From Microbacterium caowuchunii (GTDB lineage: Bacteria > Actinomycetota > Actinomycetes > Actinomycetales > Microbacteriaceae), in the NCBI RefSeq assembly GCF_008727755.1, contig NZ_CP044231.1, forward strand, positions 2,976,001-3,040,000: DNA of 64,000 bases. The letters run 5' to 3'. The translations under genes were made by a program, and so were the position numbers. The stretch's first letter is position 1. Each line of letters opens with the position of its first letter. Positions 25,529 to 34,321 of the stretch are shown here, one piece after another. The notes under the pieces were generated by a model. It did no database searches, had not been told where the DNA came from, and saw only the letters and a program-made list of their open reading frames with translations.

Positions 25529-26745
25529 CACGACTGCCCGCCACCCGCATCCCGGCCCGGATCGATCCGGGCCTGATGCTGGCCCTGGGGTTCGTGGCGA
25601 TGGCCGGTTCGCTCTCCACGGACCTCTACCTGCCCGCGTTCCCGGACATCGCCGCGACCTTCCAGGTCGAGGCGTCCGCGGTGCAGCTGACGATGACGGC
25701 GTTCCTCGTCGGCTCCGCGGCGGGGCAGCTGTTCATCGGGGCGTTCTCGGACGCGCTGGGCCGCCGGCGCACGCTGCTGGCGGCCCTGGCGCTGTTCGTG
25801 GCGTGCGCCTACCTGGCGGCGGCGAGCCCGTCGCTGACCGTGCTCGTCCTGATCCGGGCGGTGCAGGGTTTCGCAGGCTCCGCCGGAGCCGTGCTCGCCC
25901 GCGCGATCGTGTCGGACATCGCCGACAAGCAGCAGGCGGTGCGCGCGTTCAGCATGCTCTGGGCGATGATCGCGTTGGCGCCGACGGTGGCGACGCCGCT
26001 CGGCGGCTGGCTCACCCAGACCGGCGGATGGCGGGCCGCCCTGCTCGGCGTCGCGGTCGTCGCGACCGGGATGCTGGTGGTCACCGCCCTCGTCATCCCG
26101 GAGAGCCTGCCGGCTGAGCGGCGCCATCCGTTCACGGTCCGCGCGATCGCGGGCAACATCGGCCGGCTCCTGCGGGACGGGTCGTTCGTCGGATACGCCG
26201 TGGCCTTCGGGCTCGGCTACGGCACCCTCATCGTGTACATCAGCTCGTCGTCGTTCATCGTGCAGAACATCTTCGGCACGACGCCGCTGGTGTACTCGCT
26301 GACGTTCTCGTTCACGGGTCTGTGCATCATGGCGGGGGCCTGGCTGAGCGGACGGATCGCGCAGCGCATCGGGACGGGGCGGATGCTGCTCATCGCCCAG
26401 CTGATGCAGCTGGGCTCCGCGGCGATCGCGGCGGTGCTGGCCGTGAGCGGCGCACTGACCCTGTCCGGCTACCTGCCGCTGATGGCCGTGTTCTGCCTCG
26501 GCTGCGGCGCCGTGATGTCCACGGCATCCGCCATCGCCGTCGGTCGCGCCGCCCGGACCGCCGGAGCCGGCTCCGCGCTCGTCGGGTTCAGCCAGTTCAC
26601 CTTCGGTGCGATCGCCTCGCCGCTGGGCGGGCTCTTCGGCACCGCGACGGCGGTTCCCGCGATGGCGTTCATGACCCTGCTCCCCCTGCTCGCGATCGGC
26701 GCGGCGGCGGTGGGCCGCGCCCTCGAGGCGCGCCGTCCCGCCTGA
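25525..26745 (+). CDS. MFS exporter, Bcr/CflA family
   Basis: 406-residue twelve-helix transporter with family motifs MAGSLSTDLYLPAFPDIA (near residue 28), GAFSDALGRRRTLL (motif A) and ALAPTVATPLGGWL (motif C, drug:H+ antiport type). GTG start overlaps the stop of the ATPase gene (GTGA), so it is co-translated with the importer. It may export a toxic intermediate; the substrate is unknown. Confidence 0.88.
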   Translation: MTRLPATRIPARIDPGLMLALGFVAMAGSLSTDLYLPAFPDIAATFQVEASAVQLTMTAFLVGSAAGQLFIGAFSDALGRRRTLLAALALFVACAYLAAASPSLTVLVLIRAVQGFAGSAGAVLARAIVSDIADKQQAVRAFSMLWAMIALAPTVATPLGGWLTQTGGWRAALLGVAVVATGMLVVTALVIPESLPAERRHPFTVRAIAGNIGRLLRDGSFVGYAVAFGLGYGTLIVYISSSSFIVQNIFGTTPLVYSLTFSFTGLCIMAGAWLSGRIAQRIGTGRMLLIAQLMQLGSAAIAAVLAVSGALTLSGYLPLMAVFCLGCGAVMSTASAIAVGRAARTAGAGSALVGFSQFTFGAIASPLGGLFGTATAVPAMAFMTLLPLLAIGAAAVGRALEARRPA

Positions 26746-26774
26746 CGGAAGCCCGGGCCTGCTGCATCCGCTTT

Positions 26775-26849
26775 CCCGCGAGACTGCACGCAAACCACGA
26801 GACGGACGTAACCAGCCGCTGTTTGGTGGTTGCTATGCAGTCTCGCGGG
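26775..26849. repeat. Palindromic element family 1, copy 2 (75 bp)
   Basis: Perfect 14-bp outer arms CCCGCGAGACTGCA and TGCAGTCTCGCGGG. The inner arm CCACGAGAC is paired with a mutated GTTTGGTGG. The centre from GGACGTAACC to GCCGCT is identical to copy 3. It lies between the exporter gene and the aldehyde dehydrogenase gene. Confidence 0.88.
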
Positions 26850-26928
26850 AAGAGGACCGAACCGACAGTGGCCACGACCGACCGGTCTGCCTGATACTCG
26901 TGGCATCCGACTCAACGAGGAGATCGAC

Positions 26929-28419
26929 ATGACCATGACTGAAAGCGCGGCGACCGCCGTCCGTTTCGCCCCCGGGCGCCTGTTCATCGGCGGGGAGTGG
27001 CGCGAGGCATCCGGCGGCGAACGCATGGACGTCATCGCCCCCGCCACCGGCGAGAAGCTGACGGATGTCGCGAAGGGCACCACCGCCGACGTCGACGCGG
27101 CCGTCGCGGCCGCACGCGCGGCGTTCGATTCCGGCGTGTGGTCCGGGCTCTCCAGCCGCGAGCGCGCCCGCATCCTGCAGCGCGCCTACGAGCTCATGCG
27201 GGAACGCACCGAGGAGCTCGCCCAGGCGGAGAGCGCGGACGTCGGCAAACCCATCATGCTGGCCCGCTTCGTCGACGTGAACAACGCGGCGGAACTCTTC
27301 GAGTACTACGCCAGCCTCGGCCACCACCTGGACGGCACCGTACGGGAGACCTCCGGGCCGACGCACGCCTACGTGAAGAAGGAGCCGCTCGGGGTGGTCG
27401 CCGCGATCACGCCGTTCAACTTCCCCCTGATCCTGTCCGCGTCCAAGCTCGCCCCCGCCCTCATCGCCGGGAACACCGTCGTGCACAAGCCGGCGAGCGA
27501 CACGCCACTGTCGGCCCTGATCATGGCCGACATCCTGCAGCAGGCGGGCGTGCCCGACGGCGTCGTCAACGTGGTGACCGGTCCCGGCGCGACGCTCGGC
27601 GACCACCTCGTCAGCCACCCCGGTGTCGACAAGATCGCCTTCACCGGCTCGACCGAGGTCGGCGCGCACGCGGCGGCGCTGGCGGCGCAGAACCTCAAGC
27701 CGTTCACCGCGGAGCTCGGCGGGAACGCGGCCAACATCCTGTTCGCGGATGCGGACCTGGATGCCGCCGTCCACACCGTGATCTCGGCGTTCGTCTTCAA
27801 CGCCGGGCAGTTCTGCATGGCAGGGCCCCGCCTGCTGGTCGAGCGCCCGATCTACGAGACCGTGCTCGGCATCCTGGGCCAGGCGGTGCCGCAGGTACCC
27901 TTCGGCGACATCACCGCGCCGGACACGGTGATCGGCCCGCTCGCGAGCGCCAACCAGCTGGAGAAGGTGTCCGCGATGGTGGACCGGGCGATCGCCGCCG
28001 GCGCCCGGGTCGTCACCGGCGGGGAGAAGGCCGACCTCGGCGGGGGTTACTTCTACCGGCCGACCGTTCTCGCGGATCTTCCCGCAGACGCCGAGGCCGT
28101 CGTGGACGAGGTCTTCGGCCCCGTTCTCACGGTGCAGCCGTTCGACTCCGAGGAGGAGGCGATCGAGCTGGCGAACTCGACGAAGTACGGCCTCGCCAGC
28201 GGCATCCAGACGTCCGACCTCGCGAAGGCGCACCGGGTCGCCGCGAGGCTCCAGGCGGGGATCACGTGGGTGAACGGCTGGGCGCTGATGGATGCCTCGG
28301 TGCCGTTCGGCGGCGTGAAGGCCTCCGGATGGGGCCGCGAGGGCGGACCCGAGGCGATGGAGTCGTACCAGCGCTCGCACTCGATCGTGTTCAACCTCGC
28401 CCCCGGCGCGGCGCAGTAG
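26929..28419 (+). CDS. Aldehyde dehydrogenase (NAD(P)-dependent)
   Basis: 496-residue ALDH-superfamily enzyme oxidising an aldehyde to an acid. It has ITPFNFPLILSASKLAPAL, the glycine-rich FTGSTEVG, catalytic Glu in TAELGGN and catalytic Cys in NAGQFCMAGPR. GAGGAGA upstream supports the ATG. It follows the ABC-importer operon after a 183-bp gap containing a palindromic repeat, so it probably has its own promoter. Substrate not determined; betaine-, benz- and semialdehyde dehydrogenases share these motifs. Confidence 0.9.
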   Translation: MTMTESAATAVRFAPGRLFIGGEWREASGGERMDVIAPATGEKLTDVAKGTTADVDAAVAAARAAFDSGVWSGLSSRERARILQRAYELMRERTEELAQAESADVGKPIMLARFVDVNNAAELFEYYASLGHHLDGTVRETSGPTHAYVKKEPLGVVAAITPFNFPLILSASKLAPALIAGNTVVHKPASDTPLSALIMADILQQAGVPDGVVNVVTGPGATLGDHLVSHPGVDKIAFTGSTEVGAHAAALAAQNLKPFTAELGGNAANILFADADLDAAVHTVISAFVFNAGQFCMAGPRLLVERPIYETVLGILGQAVPQVPFGDITAPDTVIGPLASANQLEKVSAMVDRAIAAGARVVTGGEKADLGGGYFYRPTVLADLPADAEAVVDEVFGPVLTVQPFDSEEEAIELANSTKYGLASGIQTSDLAKAHRVAARLQAGITWVNGWALMDASVPFGGVKASGWGREGGPEAMESYQRSHSIVFNLAPGAAQ

Positions 28420-28441
28420 GCCGCGTCCCGCGCACCCTCGA

Positions 28442-28483
28442 CCCGCGACCCTCGTCCCGCGACCCTCGCCCCGCGACCCTCGT
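28442..28483. repeat. Three 14-bp tandem repeats abutting element copy 3
   Basis: Three head-to-tail units CCCGCGACCCTCG(T/C), each 14 bp. They share CCCGCGA with the outer arm of the palindromic element that starts at the next base, so they look like decayed or slipped copies of its end. Confidence 0.75.
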
Positions 28484-28558
28484 CCCGCGAGACTGCATAA
28501 GTGCCACGAGACGGACGTAACCAGCCGCTGTCTCGTGGCGAGGATGCAGTCTCGCGGG
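28484..28558. repeat. Palindromic element family 1, copy 3 (75 bp)
   Basis: The most symmetric copy: perfect 14-bp outer arms (CCCGCGAGACTGCA) and perfect 9-bp inner arms (CCACGAGAC with GTCTCGTGG) around a 17-bp centre. It lies between the convergent aldehyde dehydrogenase and luciferase-like genes and could fold into a two-tier hairpin that ends transcription. Confidence 0.9.
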
Positions 28559-28585
28559 GCGAGGGGGTACGGGCGGGCGGCGGGG

Positions 28586-29641
28586 TCAGCCGGGGGAGAT
28601 TTCGGCGAAGGCCGCGCGGGCGGCGGGCATCACGACGTCCGCGAACAGCTCCAGGGAGCGGCGGGACTGCTCCTCGCTCAGACTCCCCCACGCGAAGGCA
28701 CCGGCGAGGTAGTTGACCTCCGCGGTACGCACGGCGTGGGCGACCTGGTCAGCGACCGACGCCGCAGAGCCGACGAAGATCAGGTGCCGGTCGATCAGAT
28801 CGTCGAGGTCGGGCGTCGCACCGTACCGCGGGTCCCCGGCCTGCCGCCACAGATGCGAGAAGCTCTCGTAATGGGCGGCGAGCGCCTCGCGCGCCACCGC
28901 GCGTGCCCGGCCGTCGTCCTCGGCGACGAAGACGTGCCGCAGGATGCCGAAGCGCGAGTGGTCCCCCGCTCCCCCGGCCTGCGCGCGGATGCCGAAGAAG
29001 GTGCGGCTGTGCACGCGGATGTCCTCGAGTGGCGGCGAGACGAACCCGAACCCGAAGATGGTGTGCCGTCCCTGCTCGGCGACCTGCCGGATGGAGACCG
29101 GGTTGGACGTGGGGTACCAGATCGGCGGGAGCGGCTCCTGCACCGGACGCACGAAGAGCGGGACCGGCTCCCCGTCCGCCCGCCGGTACACCCCGGTGGC
29201 CAGTGCCTCCAGGACCGCCTCCAGCACGGCCTCGTAACGCCCCAGGGTGCCCGGGCCGTCCAGTCCGAACATGGCCGCCTCGATGGGCGACGACCCCTTG
29301 CCGATCCCGATCTCCAGCCGGCCGCCGGAGAGCTGATCGACCATGCCGATCTCCTCCGCGAGCCGGAGCGGGTCGTACAGGGGCAGGATGAACGTCGTCG
29401 CCGCGAGCCGGATGCGGGCGGTCTCCCGCGCCACCGCGGCGAGGAAGAGTCCGGGAGAGGGCGCGAGACCGAGCGGCGTGCCGTGGTGCTCCGCGACGTG
29501 ATAGCGGGAGAAGCCGAGGTCTTCCGCAGCGCGGACGAGCCGGATGCGGGCCGCGTAGGTCTCGGCCACGGTCTCACCGGGGGCGGCGTCGACCCAGTCG
29601 AACACCCCGAACTCCATGCCTCCGCGCACGTCAGCGGTCAT
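28586..29641 (-). CDS. LLM-class flavin-dependent oxidoreductase (luciferase-like)
   Basis: 351-residue luciferase-fold enzyme: EFGVFDWVD start, AEDLGFSRYHVAEHHGTPL (near residue 44), PLYDPLRLAEEIGMVDQLSGGRLEIGIGKG and IRQVAEQGRHTIFGFGF. F420 or FMN may be the cofactor. ATGA overlap with the upstream esterase gene makes it the last gene of the long sugar/polyol operon. Function in that operon is not evident. Confidence 0.85.
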   Translation of the reverse strand: MTADVRGGMEFGVFDWVDAAPGETVAETYAARIRLVRAAEDLGFSRYHVAEHHGTPLGLAPSPGLFLAAVARETARIRLAATTFILPLYDPLRLAEEIGMVDQLSGGRLEIGIGKGSSPIEAAMFGLDGPGTLGRYEAVLEAVLEALATGVYRRADGEPVPLFVRPVQEPLPPIWYPTSNPVSIRQVAEQGRHTIFGFGFVSPPLEDIRVHSRTFFGIRAQAGGAGDHSRFGILRHVFVAEDDGRARAVAREALAAHYESFSHLWRQAGDPRYGATPDLDDLIDRHLIFVGSAASVADQVAHAVRTAEVNYLAGAFAWGSLSEEQSRRSLELFADVVMPAARAAFAEISPG

Positions 29642-30549
29642 CGGGCACCTCTTTCGCCGGGCCGCGCGTGCGCGGCGATGAACCGCTCCAGCAGCGGCCC
29701 GAGCACATCCGTGTCGGTGCCGATGCCGTAGATCGGCGACAGGTGATTCTGGCCGGACAGCAGGTGCATCGGCGGGTAGTCCCTGTGCCGTTCCCACCAC
29801 GTGGCGGCGAGCCGCCTGGCGTGGTCGAGGAACTCCGGTTCATCGAACTCGGAGACGGTCAGCAGCAGCGGCAGGTCCAGCTCGACCAGGGCGTCGAGAC
29901 TCCCCATCGCCGCCCACCGGGAGCGGTCCTCGCCCCAGTACGCGCGGTGCATCGGGTTGTCGGTGGCCCGGCCGACGTCGTACAGGCAGGAGACCAGGAC
30001 GGCACCGCTCAGAGCGCGGCCGTGCGGCCCGTGCAGGCCCGGCTGCGCGAGATAGTCGGCCACGTGCATCGCCCCGGCGGACTGTCCGGCGAGGAAGATC
30101 CGCTCCGGATCGCCGCCGTGCGCCGCCGCGTTCTCGACCACCCAGCCGATGGCCCGCGCGATGTCCTCCGCGCCGCCGGGCCACGTGCTCTCCGGAGCGA
30201 GACGGTAGTTGATCACCACCGCCACGTACCCGGCCCGCACCGCCCACCCGCCGAGGTTCCCGAAGAACGGCGACCCCGGCGCCGACTTCTGGCCGACCAC
30301 GAAGCCCCCGCCGTGGACGTAGACGAGCACCGGCCGCCCGCCGCCCTCACCGGAGGTGTACACATCCAGCCGATGCCGCTCGTGCGGACCGTAGACCAGG
30401 TCTGGGCGCACCTCGACACCCTCCAGCAGCCCGGGATCGAGCGCGGCGGCGCACAGCGCGGTGGTCCCCGAGATCATCTCGGGGGTGAGGTGAGGACCGA
30501 GCGCCCGCAGGCTCTCTCGCTGGGCGGCGGCACGTTCGGACGGGGTCAC
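29638..30549 (-). CDS. Alpha/beta-hydrolase (esterase/lipase, HSL-like)
   Basis: 303-residue hydrolase with the oxyanion motif VYVHGGGFVVG (near residue 75), nucleophile elbow LAGQSAGAMH (Ser near 155) and a late FDEPEFLDHA acid and GQNHLSP histidine. GTG start. Located between the isomerase-like gene and the luciferase-like gene. It may release a sugar or acid from an ester or lactone; substrate unknown. Confidence 0.85.
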   Translation of the reverse strand: MTPSERAAAQRESLRALGPHLTPEMISGTTALCAAALDPGLLEGVEVRPDLVYGPHERHRLDVYTSGEGGGRPVLVYVHGGGFVVGQKSAPGSPFFGNLGGWAVRAGYVAVVINYRLAPESTWPGGAEDIARAIGWVVENAAAHGGDPERIFLAGQSAGAMHVADYLAQPGLHGPHGRALSGAVLVSCLYDVGRATDNPMHRAYWGEDRSRWAAMGSLDALVELDLPLLLTVSEFDEPEFLDHARRLAATWWERHRDYPPMHLLSGQNHLSPIYGIGTDTDVLGPLLERFIAAHARPGERGAR

Positions 30550-30558
30550 GGGGGAAGG

Positions 30559-31494
30559 CTACCGACCGGGCGCTGCCTGCGCGCGGGGAATCCCGCCCCG
30601 CGCAATCCGATCGTGCCGTCTCCCCGCGGCGCTCCCGGCCCAGCCCCGGCGGATCACCCGGATCGCGTCCTCGGCGAGCGCCGCACCGTCGTGAAAAGGG
30701 TCCCGCCAGATCGCGAGCATGTCCGCGGCCGGCTCGGCCAGCACCGAACGGGAGAAAGCCTCGACCCCCCAGCGTCCGGCGTAGCCGTCGTCGATCGCCC
30801 GGGCGATCAGGGCGGGGATATCGACGGCGCCCGACCCGAGCGCCCCCCGGCCGGACTGGCCGAGTTCCAGGTAGCCCAGTTTGGGCAGCGCCGTTCGCAC
30901 GGCCGCGGCGAGATCCGCCTCCTCGACCGCCATGTGGAAGGTGTCGAGGTGGATGCGGAGATGGTCCGAGCCGCTGCGAGCGACGAAGTCCATCGCCTGC
31001 TGGGCGGTGTTCACCACGGATGTCTCGTAGCGGTTGAGCACTTCGAAGGTCATCATCACCCCCTGCTCGTGCGCGTAGTCGGCCACCCGCCCCACGGCGC
31101 GCGCGGCGGCGTCCAGGCGGGCGGCCGGCAGCGGTGCGCTCGGGTGGCCGAAGAGACCGTACGGCACGCCGTTCATCTGGTCGCCGCCGAGCGCCGCGGT
31201 GAGTTCCACACCGGCGCGGAGCATCGCCTCGCCGGCCGCCGCCTCGGCCGCATCGGCGGAGGAGACGTCCGCGCCGGGCGCCTGACCCGCGATCGTGATC
31301 GGGGCGAGCGCGTGCGCGGCGAACAGGTCCCGGAGGGCCGCCGCATCCGTCCTCTCGGCGTCGAGCGGAGGGAGCACGACGCGGCGGTAACCGAGGCCCG
31401 CGAGGGAGCCCAGCGCTTCCGTGAGACGGCCGGGCTCCGTGTCCGGCACCAGCACGTTGAGGTGGCAGGCGAGGTCGAGGTCGAGGTCGGTCAT
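30559..31494 (-). CDS. TIM-barrel sugar isomerase/epimerase-like protein
   Basis: 311-residue xylose-isomerase-like barrel. Candidate metal ligands are Glu in MTFEVLNRYE, Asp/His in IHLDTFHM, and the C-terminal Glu in WGVEAFSRS. Relatives interconvert ketoses (tagatose/psicose epimerases, hydroxypyruvate isomerase) or dehydrate inosose. In this operon it could isomerise the ketose or aldose that the transketolase uses. The last 40 residues are Arg/Ala-rich and not part of the fold. Confidence 0.78.
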   Translation of the reverse strand: MTDLDLDLACHLNVLVPDTEPGRLTEALGSLAGLGYRRVVLPPLDAERTDAAALRDLFAAHALAPITIAGQAPGADVSSADAAEAAAGEAMLRAGVELTAALGGDQMNGVPYGLFGHPSAPLPAARLDAAARAVGRVADYAHEQGVMMTFEVLNRYETSVVNTAQQAMDFVARSGSDHLRIHLDTFHMAVEEADLAAAVRTALPKLGYLELGQSGRGALGSGAVDIPALIARAIDDGYAGRWGVEAFSRSVLAEPAADMLAIWRDPFHDGAALAEDAIRVIRRGWAGSAAGRRHDRIARGGIPRAQAAPGR

Positions 31495-31497
31495 GGC

Positions 31498-32280
31498 TCA
31501 GAACACGGGGAGGTCGAGCCGCTGCTTGAACACCGAGTACCCGTCGTCGACGTGCACCACGGTGCCGTTGATGACGTTGGCCTCGTCCGAGGCGAGGAAC
31601 GCGACGACATCGGCGATCTCGTGAGGCTCAGTCATCTTGTTGCGCAGCTGCTCGGCAGCGAAGGTGGCTTTGAGCTCGTCGCTGAACTGGTTGATGATCG
31701 GCGTCCCCACCCGGCCCGGGGTGATCGCCACCGCACGGATGCCGTAGGCAGCCAGTTCGTACGCCGCGGACCGCGTGAAGGAGATCACGGCGGCCTTCGC
31801 GGCGCTGTAACTGAAGGAGAGTTCCGCCGCCTGCTCGCCGTAGATGGAGGAGGTGCTGATGATGACTCCGGGGGTGCCCTGCGCACGGAACTGCCGTCCG
31901 GCCGCGAGGATGCCGTGGTAGACGCCGTCCTGATCGACGCGGATCATCGGCTGGTAGTCGACCTCGGGGTCGTGGTCGAGGAGGGCCTTCCCGCCGGCGA
32001 TCCCCGCGTTGTTGAAGATGACGTCGAGCTTGCCGAACTCGTCCACGGCACGCGCGACAGCGGCCTCGACGTCCGCGTAGACCGAGACGTCGGTCTGCGC
32101 CGCTGCGGCGGCTCCAGCGAACCCTGCGGCCTCGACCTCGGCGACGACCGCCTCCGCCTGGGCGAGGGCGAGGTCGGCGATGACGACCTTCGCGCCCTCC
32201 TGGACGAACTTCATAACGGTCGCGCGACCGATCCCACTCGCGCCGCCGGTGATCACCGCGACTTTTCCTTCTAGCCTCAT
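31498..32280 (-). CDS. SDR-family oxidoreductase
   Basis: 260-residue short-chain dehydrogenase with TGGASGIG (residues 11-18), NNAGIAGG, STSSIYGE and catalytic YSAAKAA; the C-terminus ends in INGTVVHVDDGYSVF. Three bases separate its stop from the isomerase gene. Probably oxidises or reduces a hydroxyl of the imported sugar or polyol. Confidence 0.87.
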   Translation of the reverse strand: MRLEGKVAVITGGASGIGRATVMKFVQEGAKVVIADLALAQAEAVVAEVEAAGFAGAAAAAQTDVSVYADVEAAVARAVDEFGKLDVIFNNAGIAGGKALLDHDPEVDYQPMIRVDQDGVYHGILAAGRQFRAQGTPGVIISTSSIYGEQAAELSFSYSAAKAAVISFTRSAAYELAAYGIRAVAITPGRVGTPIINQFSDELKATFAAEQLRNKMTEPHEIADVVAFLASDEANVINGTVVHVDDGYSVFKQRLDLPVF

Positions 32281-32302
32281 CCTGGACACTCCTTCGTGAT
32301 GG

Positions 32303-32337
32303 TGTGCCGGCGCGGAGCAGGGCTCCGCGCCGGCACA
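32303..32337 (-). terminator. Intra-operon hairpin between the two SDR genes
   Basis: A perfect 16-bp stem with 3-nt loop lies in the only sizeable gap between the two SDR genes. No U-tract is visible, so it may be a processing or attenuation hairpin rather than a full terminator. Confidence 0.65.
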
Positions 32338-32351
32338 GGTGGGTGGACTCC

Positions 32352-33173
32352 TCAGAATCCGGTGTGTGAGAGGGCGAGCGCCCCTCCGTCGACAGCGAGG
32401 GTGGCTCCGGTGACGAACGACGAGGCCGGTGCGACGAGGAACAGCATGGGCCCCTGCACTTCGGCCATCGTCCCCATCCGCCCGAGGGGAATGGTCTTTG
32501 CCCACTCCGCCTCGGCTTCGGGCGTGATCTCGGTCTTGCCATCGCCGATGCGCGTGCCCTTGAACGGACCGGGTGCGATCGCGTTCACGCGGATGCCGCG
32601 CGGTGCCAGCTCGAGGGCGAGCTGGCGGACGAGGTTGAGGATCCCCGCCTTCGTGGCGACGTAGCCGTAGGAGACCATCGGGTCGGTCCGAAGCCCCGCC
32701 GTCGAGGCGGTGACCAGGATCCGGCCGCCTGATTCGAGCACACGCGCTGCCGCGCGGACCGTCTCGAACGTTCCGGTGAGGTTGGTCGCAATGACCTCGT
32801 CCCACTCGGCGTCCGTGTAGTCCGCCATACGGCCGTCACCGAGGTAACTCGCGCCACCGGCGATTCCCGCGTTGGCAACAACCACCGTGGGACGACCGAC
32901 TTCGGACGTGATCCTCTCGAACACGGCAGCCACAGCGCCGCGCGTGACGATGTCCACGGCGTACCCGTGGGCCGTGCCTCCGTCGGAGACGATTCCCGCT
33001 GCGACGTCGGCCACACGGGCCTCGCTCCGTCCGAGGACGACGACGGTGGCGCCGGCGGCGGCGTAAATCTCCGCCGCCGCCTGCCCGATCCCACTGGAGG
33101 CACCCGTCACGACGACGATGTCCCCACTCAGGTCCAGCAGTGCCGACAGGCGGGTCGAGTGTGCCGTGGTCAT
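32352..33173 (-). CDS. SDR-family oxidoreductase
   Basis: 273-residue short-chain dehydrogenase with VTGASSGIG (near residue 22), VANAGIAGG, TASTAG and catalytic YVATKAG, ending in TLAVDGGALALSHTGF. Only 13 bp separate it from the ribose-type binding-protein gene, so they are one transcript. Substrate unknown; likely a sugar or sugar acid given the context. Confidence 0.87.
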   Translation of the reverse strand: MTTAHSTRLSALLDLSGDIVVVTGASSGIGQAAAEIYAAAGATVVVLGRSEARVADVAAGIVSDGGTAHGYAVDIVTRGAVAAVFERITSEVGRPTVVVANAGIAGGASYLGDGRMADYTDAEWDEVIATNLTGTFETVRAAARVLESGGRILVTASTAGLRTDPMVSYGYVATKAGILNLVRQLALELAPRGIRVNAIAPGPFKGTRIGDGKTEITPEAEAEWAKTIPLGRMGTMAEVQGPMLFLVAPASSFVTGATLAVDGGALALSHTGF

Positions 33174-33186
33174 CGTGACCGCCCGC

Positions 33187-34215
33187 TCAGAGGGTCGGCT
33201 CGTAGGTCGCGACGTTGCTGCGATCGATGAGCTCCCCGTCCAGCGGGATGTAGTTCACGTCGGGCAGCGTCGCCGAGTCGCGGTAGGCGTTCATCTCGAC
33301 GATCATGTCGTCGACGACCTTGACCCAGTCCTGGGCGACGGACGCGTACATCGGGCCGTTCTTCGCGATCTCGACGGCGGTCTCGCCCAGGGCGTCGACG
33401 CCGGTGACGTAGATGTCGTCGCGGCCGGCCTCCGTGATGGCACGGGCGGCGCCGAGGGCAGCGTCATCCCATCCGACCCAGACCCCGTCCAGACCTTCGG
33501 GGTTCGCCTGCAGGTAGTCGGTGACGAAGTTCAGCGCCTCGGTGCGTCCGGTTCCCGGGTCGAGCGCCTGCTTCATGTCACCGCCGGCGATGATCGCTCC
33601 CGCCGCCTCGAGTTTGTCCAGGGCGAGGTTCGACCGGGTCTGGATGCCGATGTGCGGGTCGTGCCCGATGACCATGACGTTCTTGCCCTCCAGGCCGCCC
33701 ATCGCCTCCTCGAGCGCTCCGACCGTCAGGTCCGAGGTGACTTCCTGGCTGAAGGTGATGTCCACGACGAAGTCGTCGTTGGGCTCCACGCCGCCGTCGA
33801 TCGAGAAGATCGGGATGCCTGCCTCCTGTGCGGCCTGCACGAGGGGGGCGATCTGGCGCGGGTCAGGGAACCCGGCGAGAATCGCGTCCGCACCCTGCTG
33901 GATGGCGGTCTGGACCTCGCTGTTGATCTTGTCGTAGTCGAACGCGCTGGTGTAGAGCGTCACTTCCCAGTTCTCCTGAGCGTTGCCCTTCTCGACGAAC
34001 TCGTCCAGCGTCAGCTTTCCACCGGGGGTCGCGTAGCCCGCGGTGAACGCCGCCACCTTGAAGACGCCGTCGTCCCCGAGCCCATCAGTCTTGCCTTCGG
34101 CGCCCGTGCCGCCGCTCGATGCCCCGGTGGTCACCGCGCATCCGGTGAAAGCCACCAGCGCGGCGATGGTGAGTGCGGCAGCCGATAGGCGCCGCTTCGT
34201 GGTTACAGTGCGCAT
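33187..34215 (-). CDS. Sugar ABC transporter substrate-binding lipoprotein, RbsB-like
   Basis: 342-residue periplasmic-binding-protein type 1. The signal ends in LVAFTGC (Cys near residue 26). The body has AIQQGADAILAGFPDPRQIAPLVQAAQEAGIPIFSIDGG (positions about 85-125), the hinge pattern of ribose/galactose binding proteins. With the RbsC and RbsA homologues upstream it imports a monosaccharide or polyol. Confidence 0.9.
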   Translation of the reverse strand: MRTVTTKRRLSAAALTIAALVAFTGCAVTTGASSGGTGAEGKTDGLGDDGVFKVAAFTAGYATPGGKLTLDEFVEKGNAQENWEVTLYTSAFDYDKINSEVQTAIQQGADAILAGFPDPRQIAPLVQAAQEAGIPIFSIDGGVEPNDDFVVDITFSQEVTSDLTVGALEEAMGGLEGKNVMVIGHDPHIGIQTRSNLALDKLEAAGAIIAGGDMKQALDPGTGRTEALNFVTDYLQANPEGLDGVWVGWDDAALGAARAITEAGRDDIYVTGVDALGETAVEIAKNGPMYASVAQDWVKVVDDMIVEMNAYRDSATLPDVNYIPLDGELIDRSNVATYEPTL

Positions 34216-34321
34216 GAGCGTGCTCCTTTGTCGTGATTCTTACTGTGCGTTGGGGGGAGTCGCCGGGACGGGTGCCTCGACGGGGGGAATGTGTGTGGAG
34301 GCGAGGTGCTCCGAGGCCCGG

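Noticed and set aside
28442..28558. Possible CRISPR or attachment site
   Set aside because: The 14-bp units have no unique spacers, and no integrase or tRNA gene is adjacent.
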